From: CAZUZS01 sp964624795
GTDB lineage: Bacteria > Calditrichota > Calditrichia > RBG-13-44-9
Assembly (NCBI GenBank): GCA_964624795.1
Contig: CAZUZS010000003.1
Location: forward strand, 84,099-148,098
Reading direction: 5' to 3'
DNA: 64,000 nucleotides
Of this stretch, positions 9,901-18,908 are shown piece by piece (positions within the stretch are counted from its first letter, which is position 1; each line of letters starts with the position of its first letter). Under the pieces are notes generated by a model. That model was given only the letters and a program-made list of their open reading frames with translations, had not been told where the DNA came from and did no database searches. The position numbers were made by a program, and so were the translations under genes.

Positions 9901-11142
9901 GAAGATTTGGGATTGAATTTTGGTATCCTGATCCTGGACACCGACCCGAAGGGTATCCCATTATCCATCCCGGGATTAATGAATCCCGGAGATATCGGGT
10001 ACGTTGCAGCCGATGGCAAGGAAAAGGGCGAGGAGTTTTACTTTGCTGGTCCACCAGATCTGCCTCACGCTCGTGGAAAAGTCACGCTCTACGACAGCCG
10101 GATCACTTTCCCTTTCCTGGTTAGTCCCGAAGAAGCGGAAAGTATGGAGGACAACAAAGTTTATGAATTTCTTACTAACCTGGATTGGGACGTAATGGCA
10201 GTTTCCGGAGTAGGAAATCGTTATTTTGTTGATATTCCAGCGCTCATCGGACAGGTGTACATGGATCTGAACATTGATAATGTGTCCACCGGTTTGGAAT
10301 TCACCGGCCGCCTCGTCGACGAGAGTTTCCGCGTGGAAGGTGGTGTCGAATCCACCCGAGGCAGGGTGGAGTACCTTGATATGGATTTTCGAGTGGAGCG
10401 ATTTGGGGCGGTTTTCAACCGTTTTGAGCTCTACCCGGAAGTGTATGGCCGTGCCTACACCACTGTCCGGGATTCAACCAACTTCCCGAAAGATATTTAC
10501 CTGGAATTATATACCATCGATCCCGAAACCAAGCAGGAAGTCTCGCGCGGGCGGTGGGAAGACTTTCGGTTCAAACTGGTTTCCAGCGACCCGACTATCG
10601 GTGAATCGCAGGAAAACGTGCTGGCTTATCTGGGATATTCAGTAGGTAATTTTTCCAACAAAGCCAGTAATGTGGGATTGACGCTCACCGAAAATCTCCT
10701 GGTCCGGCCGCTGGTCCGGCCCTTGGAGCGTAAGCTGGAACGCAGCCTGAAGCTGGACTATGTACGGCTGCAATCCAGCATTACAAGTAATCTTATAAAT
10801 TTCGGTTTTCAAAACCGCTTCAAGTTTCTGCAGCAACCCAATTATTACCATCAAAATTTGAACAATAATTTTGATCCTGCGTTACTACTACTCCAAAGTT
10901 CCGAAATTACTTTAGGGAAGTATTTATTGAAGGATTTCTATTTAACATATTCAGGACAACTTGTGTCGGTGTACGACGAATCCAAGCTCGGGCTGAACCA
11001 TCGCCTGGGACTGGAATACCGGCTACTTCGAAATCTTCTACTGGAAATTGAGTACGATAAGTTTCAATTCAATCCCGAGTATTACAGCAAAGATGCTCTC
11101 AACGACTTCAAAATAAGACTACGGCACTCATTTAATTTTTAA
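6988..11142 (+). CDS. tamB: Translocation/assembly module TamB (DUF490/AsmA-like) protein
   Basis: A 1384-residue protein with one N-terminal TM anchor (residues about 7-27) followed by a very long, beta-rich periplasmic region built from repeated 'G..D.NG....L...G...' strands. This is the pattern of AsmA-like bridge proteins that form a hydrophobic groove between the inner and outer membranes. The C-terminal third holds the TamB domain: V.GG...TRGRV.YLDMDFRVERFGAVFNRF and then 'S.P.IGESQENVLAYLGYS'. TamB-class proteins are implicated in phospholipid transport and in outer-membrane protein assembly with BamA/TamA. Here bamA follows 74 bp downstream in the same orientation, the common arrangement outside Proteobacteria. 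The family is certain; the exact transport role is inferred. Confidence 0.9.
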   Translation: MKKNTWVFYFFIVLFTALLSINLVWRFTPAKKEIGESLEKRLRPYLGDSFSINDFTLGFGYISFYNITAGSGEHNYQLQLDEIQIGYSIHKLFLHKFDFLQVIESITFKNPKLILWTGETGSSSQIPPNSLDAREVIGGFRKLAEIDRIFIQNGEIYWGKSPENITKFISGLKGLIIVESEKHAMLDLNGKLFDASSPDLTLSGKVNLNNEGWDINAEFDDCRLSEGLPFFNGQSFTLQNAVLDGKLSLHCPSFYVRDMEAKGDLAVKNMSGLLFGQQLKTDDYTIQFRGQKMELPPVSGNVEDGHFVLTGSFGEIFSPGLYLNIDFDNYSAKNIAISAPILELLNKGKVQGHLDVNGPKSNLVVTGNIYSSKLNYTFVPFYRSSLDFIFEKKIWTFRNIKTDFIKMEHHGTGAIDFNTNTISLELFSQKHIGDSVFHILDRLNNNEMQYHTTMQGDFPTLTFTGLVQGWFRQPEDTVLAAQASFKLVKDKISVRGIGSSPKGIVLHAEASDLWNDPTFDILEVKNVPFDSLSSLETVREISRKFKTDFYFSGPVNYPSAKANFINRNSGDIFFSLSGSAINLIQGGLKFNGGFAFQTSPNLIQGRISLQDAGDHLQTRLTIPQVAQGEISIGYGNSAPLTGEIRLEKISPFKYLGDFPALYHAISEGQIFGDIKFSGTSGNPLVNFDIEGENFIINQNGYYSSRFKGRYTLAEFALDEGWVSYNNRPIFQTTLKLDLANDNLSAQFAGDQIESNFLAATIFDNPNLIQGNFQYQIKMEGPFRRPLISGGIDMHNGIFEDRVFKNLTISFEDSIPPTSSIFDIKTHVFKVLKLLYVDKKDYTIEADGLFPADPKGNLDIHMNVKGNILSELPEVIPFFQNPNCLGELLLHIGGTWDNPQMNSGHLSIYTGSMDFESVIPPLKELKADMEMNEGDQFIHIKNLEGKLGGRTVSIHNVLNVSTQNENLKPWYFEDLGLNFGILILDTDPKGIPLSIPGLMNPGDIGYVAADGKEKGEEFYFAGPPDLPHARGKVTLYDSRITFPFLVSPEEAESMEDNKVYEFLTNLDWDVMAVSGVGNRYFVDIPALIGQVYMDLNIDNVSTGLEFTGRLVDESFRVEGGVESTRGRVEYLDMDFRVERFGAVFNRFELYPEVYGRAYTTVRDSTNFPKDIYLELYTIDPETKQEVSRGRWEDFRFKLVSSDPTIGESQENVLAYLGYSVGNFSNKASNVGLTLTENLLVRPLVRPLERKLERSLKLDYVRLQSSITSNLINFGFQNRFKFLQQPNYYHQNLNNNFDPALLLLQSSEITLGKYLLKDFYLTYSGQLVSVYDESKLGLNHRLGLEYRLLRNLLLEIEYDKFQFNPEYYSKDALNDFKIRLRHSFNF

Positions 11143-11216
11143 TTGCAACAATTTGTTTAAAAGCTTAATATTTATAGTTTAAATGTTCGAACAGAGAAGG
11201 GGTACCTAAAACAATT

Positions 11217-13544
11217 ATGTTGAGTTTAAAACGCACATCGGCTTTTATTTTCTTTCTTGCCATCATGATCACCGCCGGCCACGCGCAAGCACCTAAATTC
11301 AAGATTCATCAAATCCGGGTTGAGGGAAATGTGAAAGCGGATTCCTCGATCATCTTTCTCAATTCCGGTTTGCGGGTAGGCGATGAAATAACCAGCGACG
11401 ACATCCAAAAAGCAGTAAAGAATCTATGGGCGCTCAAATTGTTCTCAAAAATCGAGATCTTGTACGAGAAACAAACCTACCAGGGTCTGGATCTTCTGAT
11501 AAAAGTGAAAGAATTTCCCCGCCTGGATGGCTGGACGGTAGAAGGAAATAAGAAACTGAAAAAATCCGATGTCGATAAAGAATTGCATTTCTATAAGGGA
11601 ATGGTGATTACGCCATTTCGGCTCTACAAAGGCCGCAGGGATTTGCTCCTCAAATATAAGGATGAAGGCTACCTGCTGGCGGACGCCAAGATCGACACCA
11701 CCAAAGCAAAAGACGGGCAGGTCCTGGCAATTGTAAAAATCGACGAAGGCAAGAAAGTTCAGGTCAAAAAAATTCACGTGCTGGGCGCCAAGTTCCTGAC
11801 CGAAAAAGAATTGAAAAAACAATTCAAGGGAATTAAGGAAGATCGTTGGTGGCGCGGTGCCGATTTCAATGAGAAGAAATATAAGCAGGATCTGGAAAAC
11901 GTTCTGGCTTACGCCCGTAAAAAGGGATTCCGGGACGCCGAGATCGTCAGGGACTCGCTCTATTATAGCGAAGACAGACGGGACATGTACATCGATGTCT
12001 ATATAAATGAAGGGCAAAGATACTATTTTGGTGACATTTCCTTCGATGGAAATACGGTTTTCACGGATGAGGAACTGCGCCAGCAGCTTCTGTTTCACCC
12101 CGGCGAAGTCTATAACCAGGAAGATTACGACAAAAGTATCCGCGAGAATATCCAGAACCTTTATTATAATCAAGGGTATCTCTTTGCGAGCATTCAACCA
12201 CGCGAAATCCCCGCTGGTCCGGATACAGTAAATATCCAGATCCGGATAAACGAAGGATCGGTTGTAAGAATAAAAGAAATCAAGATTACGGGAAACACCA
12301 AAACCAACGAAAAGGTCGTGCGGCGGGAATTCAAAATTTATCCGGGCGATACATTCAATCGCGCCAAGCTGGAACGCAGCGTCCGGGATGTATGGATTTT
12401 GAACTATTTTGCCAATGTGGTGCCGGATGTTAAGCTCATTGAGGGCGATGACAAGCATGTCAACCTGGAAGTTGCAGTAGAGGAGAAATCCACAGATACC
12501 GCCAACATGTCTGCCGGCTATAGCCAGCGGGACGGGATGATTGGCAGTGTCGGTCTTTCGCTGAACAATTTTTCGCTGGCACACCCGCTTTCGGGCGGCG
12601 ATGGGCAGCGTCTTTCCTTCGACTGGTATTTCGGGCGCTATTATCGATCTATCTCACTCAGTTTCACTGAACCGTGGCTGTTTAACACGCCCACCCTGGG
12701 AGGCGTTTCTGTTTTCAACACACGCAGCGGCGGCGGCTTTTATCCGTGGGACAGCCAGGTTCTCGGCGGATCAGTCCAATTGGGACGTCGATTCAGATGG
12801 CCTGATAATTACTTCCGTGGAGACTGGATTTTCCGCGTCGCACAAACCAAGATTTTTAACGTGACGGATCCCGAGTTGTTGAGCAGCTATCTTTTCTATG
12901 ACAAGCCCACTTCGCAGGTGAGTGTCACCCAGATCATCAGCCGGGACAGCCGTGACCGGCCGGAATTTGCCCGCGAAGGTTCGGTCTATTCTTTCCTGAC
13001 CGAATTATCCGGCGGCCCGTTGCAGGGAGATGAGGATTATATTAAAAACGTTCTCACCGTGGAATGGTACACGCCGACGTTCCTGGGGCTGGTCTTTTAC
13101 ACCCAGACCAAGCTGGGTTTGATACAGGGTCTGTATAAAGATTATTATATTAATCCCAGCGAAATATTCTATATGGGTGGTTCCGGATTAAGTTTTTCTG
13201 AAGGATTGCGGGGTTACGATGATGGAGCAGTCGGGCCGATCAGTACCTCAGGGCAACCCCTCGGGGGGAAATCAATGGGTAAATTCACCGCCGAGCTGCG
13301 CATCCCGATTGCACCCAATCCAACGATCTTCGGATTGTTGTTCATGGAGGGTGGCAATGTCTGGAGTTCCTTCTCCGAAACAAATATCCAGGATCTTCGC
13401 AGAAGCGTCGGTTTTGGTGTGCGACTCTTTATGCCAATGATCGGCATCATCGGTGTTGATTTTGGTTATGGTTTCGACCACTTCGATGCGCAGGGCTTGA
13501 GAAAGGGTCAGTGGAAAACGCACTTTCAGTTCGGAAGATTTTAA
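11217..13544 (+). CDS. bamA: Outer membrane protein assembly factor BamA
   Basis: A 775-residue Omp85 protein, the central beta-barrel insertase of the outer membrane. It has a signal peptide ending around AHAQA (residues 20-24), then five POTRA domains (about 28-420; repeated 'I..I.V.GN.....I......G' starts), then a 16-strand barrel with the RGY motif (EGLRGYDDG, around residue 665) and a C-terminal barrel strand ending in aromatic F (WKTHFQFGRF). Length is typical for the family. A GAGAAGGGG stretch lies 14 bases before the ATG, a rather long spacing. It is flanked by tamB and skp, all related to outer-membrane assembly. Confidence 0.97.
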   Translation: MLSLKRTSAFIFFLAIMITAGHAQAPKFKIHQIRVEGNVKADSSIIFLNSGLRVGDEITSDDIQKAVKNLWALKLFSKIEILYEKQTYQGLDLLIKVKEFPRLDGWTVEGNKKLKKSDVDKELHFYKGMVITPFRLYKGRRDLLLKYKDEGYLLADAKIDTTKAKDGQVLAIVKIDEGKKVQVKKIHVLGAKFLTEKELKKQFKGIKEDRWWRGADFNEKKYKQDLENVLAYARKKGFRDAEIVRDSLYYSEDRRDMYIDVYINEGQRYYFGDISFDGNTVFTDEELRQQLLFHPGEVYNQEDYDKSIRENIQNLYYNQGYLFASIQPREIPAGPDTVNIQIRINEGSVVRIKEIKITGNTKTNEKVVRREFKIYPGDTFNRAKLERSVRDVWILNYFANVVPDVKLIEGDDKHVNLEVAVEEKSTDTANMSAGYSQRDGMIGSVGLSLNNFSLAHPLSGGDGQRLSFDWYFGRYYRSISLSFTEPWLFNTPTLGGVSVFNTRSGGGFYPWDSQVLGGSVQLGRRFRWPDNYFRGDWIFRVAQTKIFNVTDPELLSSYLFYDKPTSQVSVTQIISRDSRDRPEFAREGSVYSFLTELSGGPLQGDEDYIKNVLTVEWYTPTFLGLVFYTQTKLGLIQGLYKDYYINPSEIFYMGGSGLSFSEGLRGYDDGAVGPISTSGQPLGGKSMGKFTAELRIPIAPNPTIFGLLFMEGGNVWSSFSETNIQDLRRSVGFGVRLFMPMIGIIGVDFGYGFDHFDAQGLRKGQWKTHFQFGRF

Positions 13545-13648
13545 AATCAGGGTAATCCGAAAAGTAAGTTACCAGCACGGAATTCAGTTTATTATTGGAA
13601 CAAAATGAGTTCAAATTTAAATTATGAAGGAAAAGCAAACCAAAGTTC

Positions 13649-13662
13649 AGGAGGTCAGAGTG
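13649..13662 (+). promoter_or_regulatory. Ribosome binding site and GTG start of skp
   Basis: AGGAGG at 13649-13654 and GTG at 13660 with a five-base spacer. This site decides the start codon, removing 12 residues that an upstream ATG would add before the signal peptide. Confidence 0.75.
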
Positions 13663-14193
13663 AAAATCAAAAACATGGTCTTATTCTCCGCAGTTTTTTC
13701 TCTGTTTGTCTTTGCCGGATGGAGTAACAGCTATGCCCAGTTAAAGATCCGGTATATTAACTCACAGAGAATCCTGGCAGAGTACCCGGAGGCGCAGGAT
13801 GTCCAGAAGAAGCTTGACGAAATTCGGTCGGGTTACGAGACCGAGTATAACAAAATGCTGCAGGATTATGACAATCTGCTGAAAGAGATCGACAACCAGA
13901 GTCTGCTGCTAAGCCCCGAGAAGAAAGCCGAAAAAGAGAAACAGGCACAAGAACTCGGAATGCAAATCGAAAGATATCGCCAGGATAAGCTTGGACCGCA
14001 GGGTGAATTTTATAAAAAGAACATGGAATTGACCCAGCCCCTCTATGATAAAATCGACCAAATCATTCAAAAGATTGGCGATGCCGAGGGTTACGACTAC
14101 ATCATGGACGTTGTGCAGGGAGTCGTGCTGTATGCCAAACCCGAATACGACATCACCGATCAGGTTCTGGAAGAGTTAAACAAGTCGAAATAG
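13660..14193 (+). CDS. skp: Periplasmic chaperone Skp/OmpH
   Basis: I start this gene at the GTG at 13660 (177 aa), not the in-frame ATG at 13624, because a perfect AGGAGG (13649-13654) sits five bases before the GTG and the resulting N-terminus is a clean signal peptide (basic start, hydrophobic core, cleavage after SYA). The mature part begins with 'IRYINSQRILAEYPEAQ', the OmpH signature, followed by a long charged coiled coil (about residues 40-120) and the final 'YDYIMDVVQGVVLYA' beta segment. Skp trimers hold unfolded outer-membrane proteins in the periplasm on the way to BamA, whose gene is directly upstream. A terminator follows. Confidence 0.93.
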   Translation: MKIKNMVLFSAVFSLFVFAGWSNSYAQLKIRYINSQRILAEYPEAQDVQKKLDEIRSGYETEYNKMLQDYDNLLKEIDNQSLLLSPEKKAEKEKQAQELGMQIERYRQDKLGPQGEFYKKNMELTQPLYDKIDQIIQKIGDAEGYDYIMDVVQGVVLYAKPEYDITDQVLEELNKSK

Positions 14194-14215
14194 ATTTGAG
14201 CAGTTTCATCACCTT

Positions 14216-14257
14216 AAGCTGAAATGTTTTCCAGGCGTTTCAGCTTTTTTTATTTTT
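14216..14257 (+). terminator. Intrinsic terminator after skp
   Basis: A nine-base stem AAGCTGAAA / TTTCAGCTT (14216-14224 and 14238-14246) with a 13-base loop, followed directly by a T-rich tract. It lies 23 bases after the skp stop and separates tamB-bamA-skp from the lpx genes. Confidence 0.85.
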
Positions 14258-14357
14258 ATCAAAAATTGCGTCCCGCGCATTTCCGCGAGGCGTTTCCATC
14301 GCGAAACGACAATTTGGCTTTTGAACAATTTTTAAATCGAAACAAGAGGAAAAACGA

Positions 14358-15392
14358 ATGCCCGAATTTACGCTTAAGGAAATAGCGGATAAAATTGGCG
14401 GTGAGCTTCACGGAGATGAAGAAATCCATATTCACAGCGCGGAGAAAATTGAATCTGCCACCACCGGCGAGATCACTTTTGTCGCCAACCCCCGTTACCG
14501 GGATTTTCTCTCCCGCACTGCAGCCAGTGCTGTCATCGTCGATAAAAAAACCGGGGGCGACATCCCTATTCCTTACATATTGACAGACGACGCATACTTC
14601 CGGTTTCTACAAGTCTTTTTGCTGTTCCACCCCGCCAGGGATATCCTGGAACCGGGAATTCATGCCAGCGCGGTAATTCATCCTACTGCCAGGCTGGGTG
14701 AATCGGTTTCGATTGGCGCCAATGTGTTTATCGGGGAAGGCTGCGTAATTGGAAGCGGCACCAGAATCTTCTCCGGCTGCGTGATCCTGAACGACGTCCG
14801 GATCGGGGAAGACTGCACGCTCTATCCGCTGGTTTCCGCCCGGGAATCGTGCATCATCGGCAACCGGGCGATCATTCACAACGGGGCGGTAATTGGCAGC
14901 GACGGTTTCGGCTTTGCCCCCTACCAGGGCACTTTCCATAAAATTCCGCAGGTCGGTATTGTGAGAATCGAGGACGATGTGGAGATCGGCGCCAACAGCA
15001 CCATCGATCGCGCCACTATGGGGGAAACAGTTATCCACCGTGGCGCCAAGCTTGACAACCTGGTGCATATTGCCCATAATGTCGAGGTTGGCGAGTCCAC
15101 GGTAATGGCGGCGCAGGCCGGGATTTCCGGCTCCACCAAAATCGGTCACCATGTGATGATCGGAGGTCAGGTGGGCACGGTGGGACATATCCGGATCGGC
15201 GACGGATCGCAGATCGGCGCTCAGTCCGGCGTGTCCAAAAGCGTCCCGGATGGGGAGGTTGTGTTTGGGTACCCGGCGCGGCCCATTATGCGCACCAAGC
15301 GTATCGAGGCGGTGGTGAACCAGCTCCCTGAAATATCCAAACGACTCAGGCAACTGGAATTGGAACTGGAGAAACTCAAATCGGGGAAATGA
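14358..15392 (+). CDS. lpxD: UDP-3-O-acylglucosamine N-acyltransferase LpxD
   Basis: LpxD catalyses the third step of lipid A synthesis, adding the N-linked hydroxyacyl chain to UDP-3-O-acyl-glucosamine. The 344-residue protein has the N-terminal uridine-binding domain (TLKEIADKIGGELHGD...), then a long left-handed beta-helix of hexapeptide repeats (about 105-310), and a C-terminal helix. The catalytic region with 'LDNLVHIAHNVEVGE' includes the conserved HIAHN histidines, and 'GSDGFGFAP' is typical of LpxD. AGAGGA precedes the ATG. It is the first of the lpx genes, followed by lpxC-fabZ and lpxA. Confidence 0.97.
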   Translation: MPEFTLKEIADKIGGELHGDEEIHIHSAEKIESATTGEITFVANPRYRDFLSRTAASAVIVDKKTGGDIPIPYILTDDAYFRFLQVFLLFHPARDILEPGIHASAVIHPTARLGESVSIGANVFIGEGCVIGSGTRIFSGCVILNDVRIGEDCTLYPLVSARESCIIGNRAIIHNGAVIGSDGFGFAPYQGTFHKIPQVGIVRIEDDVEIGANSTIDRATMGETVIHRGAKLDNLVHIAHNVEVGESTVMAAQAGISGSTKIGHHVMIGGQVGTVGHIRIGDGSQIGAQSGVSKSVPDGEVVFGYPARPIMRTKRIEAVVNQLPEISKRLRQLELELEKLKSGK

Positions 15393-15746
15393 GTAATCGC
15401 TGTTCGTAACCAGAAATATGCTGTTACAGCTCCAAACCATCCAGATTTTCCCCGCCGGCCCGGATTTGAGATTCATTAAGATTGCCATTCCTGTAGGAAT
15501 ACCTGATGCGGGGAAGAAGAAAAATTGCGTGATCTTGCGGATCGGATGCCGGCACCTGTGCCAGCCTGCGACTAAATTCACCTTTTAACCCATGACGGTT
15601 TTCTAATAAAACCAAACTCTGTTTTTCTTTTGTAGTATTTTTTATTAATTTTATTTTTTTCGAAAATGTTAGGATAGTAATTTCACCTGATATGCTGGCA
15701 AATTTACAAAATCGTCATTCAACATAGCGTAAGGAATAATCTCATC
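15393..15746. other. Intergenic region lpxD/lpxC-fabZ
   Basis: 354 bp. The left two thirds hold no recognisable gene; a 63-codon minus-strand frame has no convincing start signal. The right third (about 15610-15720) is strongly A/T-rich and probably contains the lpxC-fabZ promoter, but I cannot assign its elements. Confidence 0.5.
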
Positions 15747-17162
15747 ATGGATAAAAAACAGAGAACGATAAACACAGCGGCTTCATTTACCGGTACCGGC
15801 TTGCACACCGGTAAGACTTCCACCATCACATTCCAGCCAGCACCGGAAAATCACGGCATCCTGTTCGTGAGAACCGATTTCGATCCACCGCAGGAAATTC
15901 CGGCGCTGGTAGATTTCGTGCAGCAGGGAGACGGCATCGACAGCCTGCGGGGAACGAATCTGCAGAAAGACGACGTGACAATCTACACGGTGGAACATGT
16001 GCTGGCGGCAGTCGCCGGTTTGGAGATCGACAATTTGCGAATCGAGCTCAATGCAGGAGAACCGCCGGTGGGGGATGGCAGCGCCATGCCTTACGTTAAT
16101 GTGCTACTGGAAGCAGGGATAGTGGAACAGGAAATTCCCAAGAATTACCTGGTTATTGAGGAATCCATGTATTTTCATGATGAGAAGAAAGGGATCGACC
16201 TGGTTGCGCTGCCGCTGGATGATTTCCGCGTCACTGCCATGATCGATTACAAAAACCCCGCACTGGGCAGCCAGCACTCCGGGCTTTTTTCGCTGGAGAA
16301 AGAATTCATCATGGATTTTGCGCCGTGCCGGACATTCTGTTTCCTCCACGAGGTCGAGATTCTCATCGACCAGAATTTGATAAAGGGCGGCAACCTAAAC
16401 AACGCCGTCGTCATCTGCGACAAGACGCTTGAGGAGATCGATGAAAACAGGATCCGCAACACCCTGAACATCGACGGCGATATTTTTGTAGGCCAAAACG
16501 GGATTTTGAACAACACCGACCTCCGTTTTAAAAACGAACCGGCAAGGCACAAAGTGCTGGATCTGCTTGGTGATCTGTTCCTGGTTGGCGCTCCCATCAA
16601 GGGACAGATTTTGGCAGGCAGGCCCGGTCACAAAAGCAATATCGAATTCGCGCGGCGCCTCCGGTCATTTTACCAGAAACAGCAACTGGCCCGCAAATAC
16701 CAGGATGTTGCCCGCAAGGGTGTTGTGTTCGATTTTGCAGCCATTCAACGCATTCTGCCACACCGCTACCCGTTCCTTTTGGTGGACCGCATCACGGAAT
16801 TCGAGCAGGGAAAACGAATCGTAGGATTGAAAAATGTTACCGGCAACGAGGAATTTTTCCAGGGCCATTTTCCCGGCCACCCCATTATGCCCGGCGTTCT
16901 GATCATAGAGGGAATGGCGCAAACCGGTGGCATCATGCTACTCAATGCGGAAGAAAACCCGGTAGACAAGCTTGTCTATTTTATGGGAATGGATAATGTC
17001 CGATTCCGCAAACCGGTTCTCCCCGGCGCTCAACTGATCTATGAACTGGAGCTTCTTAAGCGGAGAAGCACCAGCGTAAAAATGGCGGGCAAGACTTTTG
17101 TTAACGGCGAGCTGGTTGCCGAAGCAGAAATGATGGCCGCCATCATCGACCGCGATCGATAA
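15747..17162 (+). CDS. lpxC-fabZ: Bifunctional LpxC deacetylase / FabZ dehydratase fusion
   Basis: A 471-residue fusion. Residues 1 to about 310 are LpxC, the zinc UDP-3-O-acyl-GlcNAc deacetylase and committed step of lipid A synthesis: zinc ligands H84 (TVEHVLAA), H268 and D272 (HKVLDLLGD), catalytic H295 (GHKSN). Residues about 325-471 are FabZ, the 3-hydroxyacyl-ACP dehydratase of fatty acid elongation: LPHRYPFLLVDR, H374 in GHFPGHPIMPG and catalytic E388. Both active sites are complete. The two enzymes compete for the same hydroxyacyl-ACP pool, so fusion fixes their ratio. This fusion is known in Bacteroidetes/Chlorobi and relatives and is a useful taxonomic marker. lpxA follows 18 bp downstream. 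Confidence 0.97.
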   Translation: MDKKQRTINTAASFTGTGLHTGKTSTITFQPAPENHGILFVRTDFDPPQEIPALVDFVQQGDGIDSLRGTNLQKDDVTIYTVEHVLAAVAGLEIDNLRIELNAGEPPVGDGSAMPYVNVLLEAGIVEQEIPKNYLVIEESMYFHDEKKGIDLVALPLDDFRVTAMIDYKNPALGSQHSGLFSLEKEFIMDFAPCRTFCFLHEVEILIDQNLIKGGNLNNAVVICDKTLEEIDENRIRNTLNIDGDIFVGQNGILNNTDLRFKNEPARHKVLDLLGDLFLVGAPIKGQILAGRPGHKSNIEFARRLRSFYQKQQLARKYQDVARKGVVFDFAAIQRILPHRYPFLLVDRITEFEQGKRIVGLKNVTGNEEFFQGHFPGHPIMPGVLIIEGMAQTGGIMLLNAEENPVDKLVYFMGMDNVRFRKPVLPGAQLIYELELLKRRSTSVKMAGKTFVNGELVAEAEMMAAIIDRDR

Positions 17163-17180
17163 ACAGAAAGAAAGGCAAGT

Positions 17181-17957
17181 ATGACACAGATTCATCCTAC
17201 CGCCATCATTGATCCCGGCGCTCGACTGGGAGAAAATGTCGAGGTTGGTCCATTTACGGTTATCCGGGAAGACGTGACTGTTGGTGATAATACAAAAATC
17301 GGTACCGGTGCTTTTCTAGACTCCGGCGCCAGGATCGGGAAGAATTGCAGTATCGGCCATTATGCTGTGCTGGGAAATCCACCGCAGGATCTTAAATATC
17401 AGAATGAGAAAACCTACCTGGAAGTAGGCGATGGAACGACTATTCGTGAATTTGTTACGCTGAACCGAGGTACCACCTATCACTACAAGACTGTCATCGG
17501 GAAGAACTGCTTTATCATGACCTACGCCCATGTTGCACACGATTGCATCATCGGAGACAACGTGATCATCGCCAACGCGGTGAACATGGGAGGTCATGTG
17601 GAAATCGATTCCGATGCCAGCATAGGAGGGGCTACCGCCATACACCAGTTTGTCAAAATCGGGCAGCGCGCTTTCATTGGAGGGGGGCTCCGGGTCACAA
17701 AAGATGTCCCGCCTTTCATCCGCGCCATGGGCGAGCCTGTGCGCTATGGAGGCACCAACTACATTGGTCTCTCCCGCAAGGGTTTCAGCAACGAGGTAAT
17801 ACTCGAAATTAAACGCGCATACCGCCTCATTTACCAGAGCGATTATACAATGGAGGAAGCGGTCAAAGCAATCCGCGAGCAGCTACAACCGTTCGACGAA
17901 GTAAAGGCGATTGTCGATTTTATAGACAGGAGCGACCGGGGATTGATTCGTGGCTGA
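17181..17957 (+). CDS. lpxA: UDP-N-acetylglucosamine acyltransferase LpxA
   Basis: LpxA carries out the first lipid A step, O-acylation of UDP-GlcNAc. The 258-residue protein begins with 'IHPTAIIDPGARLGENVEVGPF', the LpxA signature, and has hexapeptide beta-helix repeats through about residue 190. The catalytic histidine segment is present (YAHVAHDCIIGDN), as is the conserved IGGATAIHQFVKIG stretch. The C-terminal helical domain follows. Length is normal. It starts 18 bp after lpxC-fabZ (AAAGG ribosome binding site), and its stop overlaps the next start by eight bases. Confidence 0.97.
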   Translation: MTQIHPTAIIDPGARLGENVEVGPFTVIREDVTVGDNTKIGTGAFLDSGARIGKNCSIGHYAVLGNPPQDLKYQNEKTYLEVGDGTTIREFVTLNRGTTYHYKTVIGKNCFIMTYAHVAHDCIIGDNVIIANAVNMGGHVEIDSDASIGGATAIHQFVKIGQRAFIGGGLRVTKDVPPFIRAMGEPVRYGGTNYIGLSRKGFSNEVILEIKRAYRLIYQSDYTMEEAVKAIREQLQPFDEVKAIVDFIDRSDRGLIRG

Positions 17958-18783
17958 GTTTGATCACAAAGCATGGTATTACTGGCCCTGCCAGGCATAC
18001 CCGGGCGCCTTTAGCATGGCAGCCGATCATTTTCTGGCGCGAGGAATGGGCGACTTTTTGGATCGCCCCGTTTTGCGGTTTTTTACCTGGGAGCCCTACT
18101 GTATCTCTCTTGGCTACCACCAGAAAGCGGGCGAAATAGATCTCGACAAATGCCGGAACGAAAATATAGATGTGGTGCGGCGTCCCACCGGCGGCCGCGC
18201 CATACTTCATGCGGAGGAATTGACCTACAGTGTCATCTACCCGTTTCAAAGCCTGGATGTAGCGGAATTCTACCGGCTCATTCACCTGCCTTTTGTGGAA
18301 GCGCTACGCAATCTCGGGGTTCCGGCGCAATTCAAGGCGTCGCAGGCCGATTTTCGCACTTTTTACCGCTCCGACAATTCTTCCGCCTGTTTTGCGACCT
18401 CCGCAAAATATGAAGTGGAGATTGACGGGAAAAAACTCATCGGCAGCGCGCAGAGAGTTTATGATAAGGCGATTCTGCAGCACGGCTCGCTGCTCATAGG
18501 GCCGTTCCACCAGCAACTGGTCGATTTTCTTTATTTGGATAAAGAAAAAAGAGAGCGGATGCGCGACTATATAAGCGAACATACCGCTCATGTCTGGCAA
18601 TATTCTCCCGGCCTTAGTGCCGCGGACCTCGAGGAAAACATCCAACAGCAGTTCACAAAAGCGTTTGATCTGGACTTCCTGCCAATCGGGGAAAATTACG
18701 CCCTGGCGGAAAAGATCAGGTCCTTTGAGAAGAAAGCTGAATTTAGGCTGAACTACGAAGAGGCAAAATTGGAATCGGCATAA
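17950..18783 (+). CDS. Lipoate/octanoate transferase of the LplA/LipM family
   Basis: A 277-residue member of the biotin/lipoate A/B protein ligase fold. The 'RRPTGGRAILH..ELTYS' motif (residues 77-94) binds the acyl-adenylate or acyl group. 'SACFATSAKYEV..DGKKLIGSAQ' places a Cys at residue 147, the position of the acyl-thioester cysteine in LipM-type octanoyl transferases. The invariant Lys is in GKKLIGSAQ. This argues for octanoyl-ACP:protein transferase (LipM-like) rather than ATP-dependent LplA, but LipL-type amidotransfer is also possible. The start is GTG at 17950, overlapping the lpxA stop. It is apparently cotranscribed with lpxA, sharing the acyl-ACP theme. Confidence 0.8.
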   Translation: MAEFDHKAWYYWPCQAYPGAFSMAADHFLARGMGDFLDRPVLRFFTWEPYCISLGYHQKAGEIDLDKCRNENIDVVRRPTGGRAILHAEELTYSVIYPFQSLDVAEFYRLIHLPFVEALRNLGVPAQFKASQADFRTFYRSDNSSACFATSAKYEVEIDGKKLIGSAQRVYDKAILQHGSLLIGPFHQQLVDFLYLDKEKRERMRDYISEHTAHVWQYSPGLSAADLEENIQQQFTKAFDLDFLPIGENYALAEKIRSFEKKAEFRLNYEEAKLESA

Positions 18784-18908
18784 ATGCCGGCAATTCCGGA
18801 CGATTCGAATAAATCGCTCAGAAATATTGACATTCAGGAGCGGAAAATGAAACAAAACCAGGCGGGGATGCATCTAATACTCGTAACATAAAATAATAAG
18901 GAATCCGA

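Noticed and set aside
15424..15615. 63-codon minus-strand frame between lpxD and lpxC-fabZ
   Set aside because: No credible start and no homology that I can see; it might belong to a repeated intergenic element, but no second copy is in the window.
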